34,719 nt of DNA from Candidatus Nealsoniibacteriota bacterium (GTDB taxonomy: Bacteria > Patescibacteriota > Minisyncoccia > Minisyncoccales > PWPS01). Below, piece by piece: positions 27,475-34,719 of this stretch. A program made the translations under genes and the position numbers. The notes beneath the pieces were generated by a model that was not told the origin of the DNA, made no database searches, and saw only the letters and a program-made list of their open reading frames with translations. Location: positions 75,698 through 110,416 of the forward strand of contig PWKK01000023.1 in assembly GCA_003560665.1 (NCBI GenBank), written 5' to 3'. Position 1 is the first letter of the stretch, and every line of letters starts with the position of its first letter.

Positions 27475-29406
27475 ATGATTTCTCAAAAAAAAAGAATCAA
27501 CAAAGGATTTACTCTTATCGAACTTCTTCTTGTCATTGCGATTGTTGCAATTCTTGTGGGTGTGGTTGTTGTTGCCATCGGACCGGCGAATCTGCTTGAA
27601 AGAGCGAGAGACAATCAGAGAGAGGCACACCTCAACGCGATTTATGGAGCAGGCGAACAATATTTTTTTACGAACAATGATTTTCCCGGTTGTATCAGTC
27701 CAACCGAAAGTGATGCCATAAACTGTGAAGCCTCTCTTACTCCTGCTTATTTAAACAGCATTCCCAGAGACCCCACGTGTGGTGATGACACGGAAAGTGG
27801 CTATTTTGTAAGAAAGGATTCCGCTACAGGGAGTATGGGTGTTATGGCCCCCTGCACGGAACAAGGGCCACCCATAATTGTCGGTAACTGGGAAGATTAT
27901 GAGGGCACTTACTTCGCGATAAATATTACCGGAACCAACTCTCCGGTGATGGAGGGAGGAACAATAGATGTTGATGTTACTATTACCAACATAGGAAGTG
28001 AGTCCGGAACAGAAGATGTTACTCTCTCTGTAGGCGGTACAGTAAGAGATTCAAAAACTATTACCCTTGATGCCGGCTCAGGTGGTTCTACCACTTTTTC
28101 GTGGAATACGGGATTAGGAGACAGCGGTTCATATACCGCTACTGTGTCAGGAGAAGAGCATTCCGACTCTAGAAGTGTTTTTGTCGAAGAGGCCAGAGAA
28201 TTTTTTCAGATTGATTCCTTTTCAACAAACGCTCCTGTTACCGAGGGGAATGTGTTTGAGGTAACTTTCGATATTACTAACACGGGAGATGATACAGGAA
28301 CCCAAGAAGTTGCTCTCTCTGTAGGCGGTACAGTAAAAGACACAGAAGATATCACTCTCGGGATTGGGTCAAGCACTACGGAAACACTATCTTGGAATAC
28401 ACAGGATGGAGACCACGGGTCGTATACAGCCGTTGTGTACACAAAAAATGACCAGGCATCGGCAAGTATAACGATTACAGAGGAAATAGGAGAGTTTCTT
28501 GTCGATATAACAGGCTCAAACTCTCCGGTGGTTGCGGGAGATACACTGAGGGTTAATGTTACTGTTACCAATACCGGGGAAGAGGCGGACACTCAGGATA
28601 TTACAATGACTAATGTTTCAGCACATCAAGTGGATACGAGAGAAGAAACTATAATTGCGGGTGGAACGAGAGAAATTGTTTTAGAGTGGGAGACGATAGA
28701 GGCAGACCAAGGAAACAATACAATGTATGTTTTTTCAGATAATGATTCAGCTAGTGTCGGAGTAACAATCGAACCGGTTTTCGATGTAAATATTACTTCC
28801 ACCAACTCTCCTATCAACGAAGGAGACACACTAAATGTAACCGCTACAATCACTAATACGGGGGATATTTTTGGAACCAGAGATATAGCGCTTATTGTAG
28901 GCGGGGAAGAAAGAGATACAAAGAGAGTTTCTCTTCAAGGAGACAATTCCAGTTCTCAAACTCTTTCGTGGACTACAGGAAAAGAAGATGAAGGAGAACA
29001 CACTGCAGTTGTGGCATCAAAGTATAACTCGGATTCGCAAAGCGTCCAAATACAGTATAACTGTACTTTATATGGAATAGGTGAAGAGTGTGAGGGAGGG
29101 GTAGTTGCCGGAGACGGCCTTATAGCCTACTATGGCGATGAAGGAGATTATCCGTGGGACACTGCTAAAAACGTATGTAATACGAAAACTTCTGGCGGAT
29201 ATAGTGACTGGCTTTTACCTGATGAAAACGAGTTGGACATACTCTATGACAACAGATACACCATAGGAGGGTTCACCGACTCTCTTTACTGGAGCAGAAC
29301 CCAATGGATATCTAATTGGGGGGTATTTCAATACTTCTGTATGGGAGGGGATTATGAGCCTGGAGATATGGGTGTGTACAGAGTTCGTTGTGTTCGAACT
29401 TTTTAA
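27475..29406 (+). CDS. Giant pilin: prepilin N-terminus + four CARDB-like domains + DUF1566 (Lcl C-terminal) domain
   Basis: KGFTLIELLLVIAIVAILVGVVVVAIGP; four repeats of NITGTNSPVxEGxTxxVxxTITNTGxxxGTxDVxLxVGG; C-terminal GGYSDWLLPDENELDILYDN..IGGFTDSLYWSRTQW...YRVRCVRTF. Confidence 0.88.
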   Translation: MISQKKRINKGFTLIELLLVIAIVAILVGVVVVAIGPANLLERARDNQREAHLNAIYGAGEQYFFTNNDFPGCISPTESDAINCEASLTPAYLNSIPRDPTCGDDTESGYFVRKDSATGSMGVMAPCTEQGPPIIVGNWEDYEGTYFAINITGTNSPVMEGGTIDVDVTITNIGSESGTEDVTLSVGGTVRDSKTITLDAGSGGSTTFSWNTGLGDSGSYTATVSGEEHSDSRSVFVEEAREFFQIDSFSTNAPVTEGNVFEVTFDITNTGDDTGTQEVALSVGGTVKDTEDITLGIGSSTTETLSWNTQDGDHGSYTAVVYTKNDQASASITITEEIGEFLVDITGSNSPVVAGDTLRVNVTVTNTGEEADTQDITMTNVSAHQVDTREETIIAGGTREIVLEWETIEADQGNNTMYVFSDNDSASVGVTIEPVFDVNITSTNSPINEGDTLNVTATITNTGDIFGTRDIALIVGGEERDTKRVSLQGDNSSSQTLSWTTGKEDEGEHTAVVASKYNSDSQSVQIQYNCTLYGIGEECEGGVVAGDGLIAYYGDEGDYPWDTAKNVCNTKTSGGYSDWLLPDENELDILYDNRYTIGGFTDSLYWSRTQWISNWGVFQYFCMGGDYEPGDMGVYRVRCVRTF

Positions 29407-29421
29407 TGAAAACGTGAGCAT

Positions 29422-29961
29422 ATGAAAGGTTCTTTAGTCAAAAAAAAGCATCGCCGTGAATGTATGCAAGAAGGGTTCACGCTTATCGAGTTCCTTGTCT
29501 ACAGCGTACTGGTTACCATTCTTGTCGGTTCACTGGTCCTTATAGGAGTTAATATTTTGCAAGGAAGAGCACGGATGGTAGGTATGGAAGAGGTAAACCA
29601 CAACGGAAAAATGGCCATAGAGAGAATCGCTTATCATATTCGGAAAGCTGAATCAATAAACTTTCCTCCGAACTGGAGTGAAGGTGCCTCGCTGTCGCTT
29701 GAGATGAAAGATCCGTTAAAAAATCCTACTGTGTTTGAAGTTGGAGTGAATGACGTATTAACAATAAAAGAGGGCCCGAGTGCTCCGGTGGCAATTACCA
29801 CGGAAGAGGTGGACGTTTTCCTTTTAAAATTTACCAATGTTTCAATCGATACTCCCGGAGCGGTAAGAGTAGAATTGACTCTAGAATATTCCAGTCCGAG
29901 AGGAGTACACGGCGAGGATTTTAGGAGAACATTTTACACAACGGAGAATATATACAGATAA
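29422..29961 (+). CDS. PilW-like prepilin
   Basis: MQEGFTLIEFLVYSVLVTILVGSLVLIGVNILQGRARMVGMEEVNHNGKMAIERIAYHIRKAE. Confidence 0.85.
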   Translation: MKGSLVKKKHRRECMQEGFTLIEFLVYSVLVTILVGSLVLIGVNILQGRARMVGMEEVNHNGKMAIERIAYHIRKAESINFPPNWSEGASLSLEMKDPLKNPTVFEVGVNDVLTIKEGPSAPVAITTEEVDVFLLKFTNVSIDTPGAVRVELTLEYSSPRGVHGEDFRRTFYTTENIYR

Positions 29962-29994
29962 AAAATTTATTAACAAATTTAATTTAGTGAACTT

Positions 29995-30423
29995 ATGTCC
30001 AGAAATGTAAAAATAATTTTTTTAGTCACACTGATTATACTGGGTGTTATTGCTTTTATGATATTTCGAGACCTGTCTATGGCTCCGGAGCCGGAAGTTG
30101 CTATACGTGAAGGAATCAGAGAGTACAGAGAGGTAAGCATAGAAACAGGTGAAGAAATAATTGATGGGAGGCTTATCGAAGAAAACTACTTTGAATGCGA
30201 TCAAGGGAGGTACATCGATATGAGATTTTTAGAAGAAAAAGAACTTATTGAGGTTAAGTTAAGTGACGGCAGAGAGATAACTCTCCCGCGAACAGATTCT
30301 CCCACTGGAGACCGTTATGCAAACGAAGATGAATCAATTATTATTTTCCACCGAGCTGACACTATCTTTATAAATGAAGGAGGGGAGGTTACTTTTGGAA
30401 ATTGTCGGCTGGAAAAAGACTAA
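29995..30423 (+). CDS. MliC-like (C-type lysozyme inhibitor) domain protein, membrane-anchored
   Basis: N-terminal TM; YFECDQGRYIDMRFLEEKELIEVKLSDGREITLPRTDSPTGDRYANEDESIIIFHRADTIFINEGGEVTFGNC follows the MliC pattern (two Cys, LPxxxSxSGxRYxx, GGE...xxC). Confidence 0.65.
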   Translation: MSRNVKIIFLVTLIILGVIAFMIFRDLSMAPEPEVAIREGIREYREVSIETGEEIIDGRLIEENYFECDQGRYIDMRFLEEKELIEVKLSDGREITLPRTDSPTGDRYANEDESIIIFHRADTIFINEGGEVTFGNCRLEKD

Positions 30424-30600
30424 GAGACAATATCGGATTGAACTTTTAAATGCGCCGATTGACTAGGAGAAGCTTAGAGGGGAATGGAGAGGTACCTAAA
30501 AAAGGAAAATTATCAGACCTCCAAAAGGAAGATGCGATAAGAAAATAACCTAAATTTAGAGTTTTAATAATTGCATTTATTTAACGCATGCTTTATACTG

Positions 30601-30630
30601 GAAGAACGGAAACGTTCTTCTTTTTGTTTT
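30601..30630 (+). terminator. Intrinsic terminator
   Basis: GAAGAACG-GAAA-CGTTCTTC followed by TTTTTGTTTT. Confidence 0.75.
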
Positions 30631-30661
30631 AAAAATGTTTGGAAAATGATAACGTTGTAGC

Positions 30662-32359
30662 ATGGTTATCCCAGAAGAAAAATTAAAAAAACTTGTTGTG
30701 GATCCGGGATATATTGCCACCGGAGATTTTGAAGAAGCAAAAGAGATGGCCGAGGAAAAGGGGGTTAGTATCGACCGTCTTTTGATAGATAAGGGGTTGA
30801 TTGATGATGAGAACTTAGGGAGAATTATATCCGATTCAATTGATTTTCCTTTTATTAGTCTTAGGAAAGCAAATATTGAGGAGATTTCGGATGACCTTTT
30901 AGAGTATATTCCGGAAGTGGTTGCCCACTCTCAAAGAGCAATTGTTTTTAAAGAGGAGAAAGGGGTACTTTTCTTGGCCACGAACAATCCTGACAACTAC
31001 GAGTTTATTAAGCACTTGGAGAAAACAACCGGATGCAAGGTGGAGGTGTATTATGCGACTCCCTATACGATAGACATGGCGTTAAGAAGGTATAGTGGTG
31101 ATTTAGAGAGAGAGGCAAGGACGCTTATCGAAGAGATAAAAAAGAACCCTAACAGTGCCGAGCAAACAGTGGTGCAACTAATCAATCTTCTTTTCGAGCA
31201 TGGTTACGCCAATGTCTCTTCTGATATTCATATTGAACCTTTGGAAGAAAAATGTATTGTGAGGTTTAGAGTTGACGGAACGCTTTTCCGGGTGCTTGAG
31301 TACCCAAAAGAGCTCCATAGTAGGATGGTTTCTCGAATAAAGATTCTTTCTCGGTTAAGAACCGATGAGAAAGCCGCTCCTCAGGATGGAAGATTTGACC
31401 ACAAAGTGGAAAATGGAGGAGAGGTAGATGTTCGTGTTTCCGTCCTTCCCACAACCGAAGGAGAGAATGTGGTCATGCGTCTTCTGATGCAACAAGGAAA
31501 AAGATTTACCATTGATAGCTTGGGACTTTTAGACGACGATCTTAAAAAATTAAAGAAGAACGCTAAAAAACCTTGGGGCATGATTATGGTTGTCGGTCCG
31601 ACCGGATCGGGTAAGACGACTACTCTTTACGGAGTTTTGCAACTTTTAAATGAACCGTCGGTAAATATTATGACGGTTGAAGATCCGGTAGAATATAATA
31701 TTAACGGAGTTCAGCAGACACAAGTTAATGTAAAGAAAAAGCTTACTTTTGCAACCGGATTGAGGTCTATTGTGCGTCAGGACCCCGATATTATTATGGT
31801 CGGTGAGATTCGTGACGAGGAAACGGTGAATATGGCCGTTGATGCGGCGATGACCGGACATCTGGTTCTCTCTACAATGCACGCCAATGATGCGGCAACG
31901 GCATTTCCCCGTCTTTTGGAAATGAAGGTGGAGCCGTTTCTTATCGCTTCGGCAATTAACGTTTCTATCGCACAAAGATTAGTCCGCACGATATGCGAAT
32001 CGTGTCGGGAAAGCTACTTTCTAACAAGCGAGGAGGTAGAAGAGATTTCAGAAGACAAAAATTTTGTAGAGATGGTAAAAGTGATTTCCGGGAAAAAAGA
32101 TATCATGAAAGTCCGATTTTTTCGAGGGAAAGGATGTGATTTGTGCGAAGATACGGGCTATGAAGGAAGAACTTCTGTTTTTGAAGTGCTAGAAATCACT
32201 GAGGCGTTGAGAAAGTTAATAGGAGAGAAAAGCTCTTCTGATGCAATTCGAAAAAAAGCGATGGAAGAGGGAATGACACCGATGGTTTATGACGGAATAT
32301 CAAAGGCACTTTTAGGGGTAACCACTATTTTTGAAGTAAGAAAGGTAGCTAAATCGTAG
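30662..32359 (+). CDS. pilB: Type IV pilus assembly ATPase PilB / GspE
   Basis: Walker A VVGPTGSGKTTTLYGVL, Asp box VEDPVEYNINGVQQTQVN, RQDPDIIMVGEIRDEETVNMAVDAAMTGHLVLSTMHANDA, CxxC zinc motif CESC/CDLC. Confidence 0.96.
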   Translation: MVIPEEKLKKLVVDPGYIATGDFEEAKEMAEEKGVSIDRLLIDKGLIDDENLGRIISDSIDFPFISLRKANIEEISDDLLEYIPEVVAHSQRAIVFKEEKGVLFLATNNPDNYEFIKHLEKTTGCKVEVYYATPYTIDMALRRYSGDLEREARTLIEEIKKNPNSAEQTVVQLINLLFEHGYANVSSDIHIEPLEEKCIVRFRVDGTLFRVLEYPKELHSRMVSRIKILSRLRTDEKAAPQDGRFDHKVENGGEVDVRVSVLPTTEGENVVMRLLMQQGKRFTIDSLGLLDDDLKKLKKNAKKPWGMIMVVGPTGSGKTTTLYGVLQLLNEPSVNIMTVEDPVEYNINGVQQTQVNVKKKLTFATGLRSIVRQDPDIIMVGEIRDEETVNMAVDAAMTGHLVLSTMHANDAATAFPRLLEMKVEPFLIASAINVSIAQRLVRTICESCRESYFLTSEEVEEISEDKNFVEMVKVISGKKDIMKVRFFRGKGCDLCEDTGYEGRTSVFEVLEITEALRKLIGEKSSSDAIRKKAMEEGMTPMVYDGISKALLGVTTIFEVRKVAKS

Positions 32360-32364
32360 TAAGC

Positions 32365-33075
32365 ATGGAAAACAAAAAAACAAAAGAAAAAGATTCTCTT
32401 ACCGCGATAAGGCACCATGTCAAGGGGCCGGTTTATATTCTTAAAGGATATTTGGACGCTCTTCTTTCCGGTGATTTGGGAGATTTGAGCGAAAAACAAA
32501 AAAAATATGCCGTTGCTTGTATGGATAATGCAAACAGAATGAGTCATATCATTGAACGTTTGCTTTCTGTTGTAGAGATTGAAGACGGAAAATATGAAAT
32601 AAAGAAGGAGAAAACAGACATTGTAAAGGTCGCAGAAAGAGTGGTAAAAAACAACCTTCCTTTGGCGAGGGCGTCAAACACGAAGATATTTTTTAAAACA
32701 GCGGAAAGTACGATTTTTGTTTTAACCGATACGGAAAAAATAGCAACTTCTTTCGGCTCGTTTATTACCAACGCGATTAAGTATAAAGGCCCAAAAGAGG
32801 GTGAAGTGGTGGTTGAAATTAAAAAGAAAGGAGAAGATGTGGTTTGCTCCGTTAAGGATAACGGAATAGGAGTTTCAGAAAAAGAAAAAAGAAAAGTATT
32901 CGATAAATTTTATCGCGGAGAAAAGGCAGTAGAGATAGATCCCAATACCTTGGGATTGGACCTTTACATGAGCAAGGCGGTTATTGAGGCATCAGGAGGG
33001 GAAACTTGGGCAGAAAAAAACGAGGGAGAAGGGTCAACTTTTTATTTTACCCTCCCGCTTTACAACCAACAGTAA
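32365..33075 (+). CDS. Cytoplasmic sensor histidine kinase
   Basis: H-box RHHVKGPVYILKGYLDAL, N-box FGSFITNAIKYKG, VKDNGIGVSEKEKRKVFDKFYRGE, GLGLDLYMSKAVIEASGG-like G2; no obvious TM. Confidence 0.9.
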   Translation: MENKKTKEKDSLTAIRHHVKGPVYILKGYLDALLSGDLGDLSEKQKKYAVACMDNANRMSHIIERLLSVVEIEDGKYEIKKEKTDIVKVAERVVKNNLPLARASNTKIFFKTAESTIFVLTDTEKIATSFGSFITNAIKYKGPKEGEVVVEIKKKGEDVVCSVKDNGIGVSEKEKRKVFDKFYRGEKAVEIDPNTLGLDLYMSKAVIEASGGETWAEKNEGEGSTFYFTLPLYNQQ

Positions 33076-33080
33076 AATCT

Positions 33081-33455
33081 ATGGAAGAAAACAAAAAAAC
33101 TATTTTAATGATTGAGGACGACTCTTTTTTGCGCAATCTTTACCGGGACAAACTGGAAAGAGAAGGGTTTGAATTTATTGAAGCAACGAGCGGGGTTGAG
33201 GGAATGAACAAGATTGCCAACGAAGACCCGGATTTGGTTCTCTTGGACATCCTTTTGCCGATGAGAAGCGGATTTGATGTCCTCGAAGAGATGAACGAAA
33301 ACGGAATGATTTCCCAGATACCGGTGATTATTCTCTCTAACCTTAAGCAAGAGGTAGATATTGAAGAGGGAAGAAAAATGGGAGCAAAAGATTATTTTAT
33401 CAAAGCGGAAACGGACTTTATTGATATTTTGGAAAGAATAAAAGAAATAATTTAA
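33081..33455 (+). CDS. Single-domain response regulator (CheY-like)
   Basis: ILMIEDDSFLRNLYRDKLEREGF, LVLLDILLPMRSGFDVL, VIILSN, GAKDYFIKAE; start MEENKKT at 33081 preferred over the in-frame 33006. Confidence 0.92.
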   Translation: MEENKKTILMIEDDSFLRNLYRDKLEREGFEFIEATSGVEGMNKIANEDPDLVLLDILLPMRSGFDVLEEMNENGMISQIPVIILSNLKQEVDIEEGRKMGAKDYFIKAETDFIDILERIKEII

Positions 33456-33477
33456 TAATTTATAATTTATAAATAAT

Positions 33478-34524
33478 ATGCCTATTATTGAAAAAATTAA
33501 AATACAAGAAAAGGTTGACCTTGTAAGAAACCTTTCTCTTCTTATAAAAAGCGGAAGTCCGATTAACGATTCTTTTGGTCTTTTGGCGAAGCAGTCAAGA
33601 AACCCTGCGTTAAAGAGCCTACTCATCAGAGCACAAGAAAAAACAGAACAAGGAACACCAATTCACCAGATTTTTGAGGAGAGCAGTGAATTTGACAATG
33701 TTTTTGTGAGTTTTATCCGTGCAGGGGAGGAAAGTGGAACGCTTGACGAAAACCTTGTTTATCTGGGTGATTGGTTGGAAAGACAAAATAATTTAAAAAA
33801 AGAGATGAGCTCGGCCACCCTTTATCCGAAAATCATTGTTACTTTTGCAATTATACTCGGTGGAGGGCTTTCTATTTTTGTTTTACCTCAGTTGACGGGA
33901 ATCTTTGAAGGGCTGGACGTAGAAATGCCTCTTACAACGATAATACTTCTTTGGTTTACAAATGTAATGGAAAATTACGGATTATATATAATGGGATTAC
34001 TGGCAGTTATCGCGGCCTCTTTCTACTTCCTTGTAAAAATAGAATCGGTAAAGAAGATTATTGACAAGCTAATGTTGCAAATTCCTGTTTTCGGAAGCTT
34101 AAACCAGGAGTATCAGCTTACGATTATCTCTCAGCTTGCAGCGATACTTTTTCAAAGCGGTCTCCCGGTAAGACAAACTCTTTCTATTGTAAGTGAGTCG
34201 GTAACCAATTCTCAGTATTCAGAATCTTTAAACGTAGTAACTGAGAGGGTTGGTAAAGGAACAAAACTTTCCGAGGCGGTGGAAGAGCAACCACACCTCT
34301 ACCCGGAAGTATTTATCAGTGTGGTTGCAACAGGAGAGTCTTCGGGATCACTCGGTGAAGCTCTTACTTATCTTTCCAATTTCTTTGGAGATAAGGTTAC
34401 GGAAAGAACAAAAAAACTGCCGGTAGTAATCGAGCCCATACTCCTTATTTTTATCGGTCTTTTTGTTGCTTTCCTTGCCAGTGCGATAATTATGCCGGTT
34501 TATCAAATTACCACCGGAATTTAA
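33478..34524 (+). CDS. pilC: Type IV pilus inner-membrane platform protein PilC / GspF
   Basis: LVRNLSLLIKSGSPINDSFGLL..., FVSFIRAGEESGTLDENLVYLGDWLERQ, second GspF repeat LAAILFQSGLPVRQTL. Confidence 0.94.
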   Translation: MPIIEKIKIQEKVDLVRNLSLLIKSGSPINDSFGLLAKQSRNPALKSLLIRAQEKTEQGTPIHQIFEESSEFDNVFVSFIRAGEESGTLDENLVYLGDWLERQNNLKKEMSSATLYPKIIVTFAIILGGGLSIFVLPQLTGIFEGLDVEMPLTTIILLWFTNVMENYGLYIMGLLAVIAASFYFLVKIESVKKIIDKLMLQIPVFGSLNQEYQLTIISQLAAILFQSGLPVRQTLSIVSESVTNSQYSESLNVVTERVGKGTKLSEAVEEQPHLYPEVFISVVATGESSGSLGEALTYLSNFFGDKVTERTKKLPVVIEPILLIFIGLFVAFLASAIIMPVYQITTGI

Positions 34525-34534
34525 ACTAAAAATA

Positions 34535-34719
34535 ATGGAGGGAAAAAATAAACAAAAAAAGGCCGAGGGAAAGGCCCTTCTTCAGGGAAAGCTAAGAAAA
34601 ACAAGAGAAAGGATAAAAATAATCCCCAAAAGAAAGAAAGCAGCAGAACGAAAGTTAAGAAAGCTTTCCGGTACAAAAGAAAGAATTAAGAATCAGAGGA
34701 GAAAAGCTCTTCAAAAAAG
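34535..34719 (+). CDS. Lys/Arg-rich ORF, truncated by window end
   Basis: MEGKNKQKKAEGKALLQGKLRKTRERIKIIPKRKKAAERKLRKLSGTKERIKNQRRKAL open to the window end. Confidence 0.4.
   Translation, partial: MEGKNKQKKAEGKALLQGKLRKTRERIKIIPKRKKAAERKLRKLSGTKERIKNQRRKALQK

Noticed and set aside
1-34719. CRISPR arrays, tRNA or rRNA genes
   Set aside because: No short regularly spaced repeats and no cloverleaf or rRNA motifs recognised by eye; a tRNAscan/Infernal run would be decisive.

Overview
AT-rich bacterial window whose compact, often overlapping genes suggest a Candidate Phyla Radiation (Patescibacteria)-type genome. That assignment is inference. UGA appears to be used as stop, so the code looks standard. 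Four blocks are visible. (1) 1-9.7 kb is a surface-glycan or polysaccharide block: GT2 tail, B12-binding radical SAM, nitrilase-fold amidase overlapping a PseA/WbpG-like N-type ATP-pyrophosphatase amidotransferase, a minus-strand coupled operon (NodU-type carbamoyltransferase > DegT aminotransferase > radical SAM), and a polytopic PMT-like membrane protein. (2) 10.3-21.6 kb is an accessory region with four more radical SAM enzymes, a FISUMP protein, TatC, TatA, a 71-aa twin-arginine peptide, two small Cys/His proteins, a SPASM radical SAM enzyme and an unusual His-rich repeat protein. It is interrupted by a reverse transcriptase carrying one in-frame TAA and by a decayed IS30-like transposase. 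(3) 21.6-24.1 kb encodes a membrane-anchored protein and a 14-repeat PD40/WD40-like beta-propeller protein. (4) 24.2-34.5 kb is a type IV pilus locus: minor pilins, a PilV-like pilin with InlB-like tandem repeats, a giant pilin with four CARDB-like domains and a DUF1566 C-terminus, an MliC-like lysozyme inhibitor, PilB, histidine kinase, response regulator and PilC. The strongest candidate for an undescribed system is the Tat / radical-SAM-SPASM / His-rich repeat cluster at 12.3-16.4 kb.
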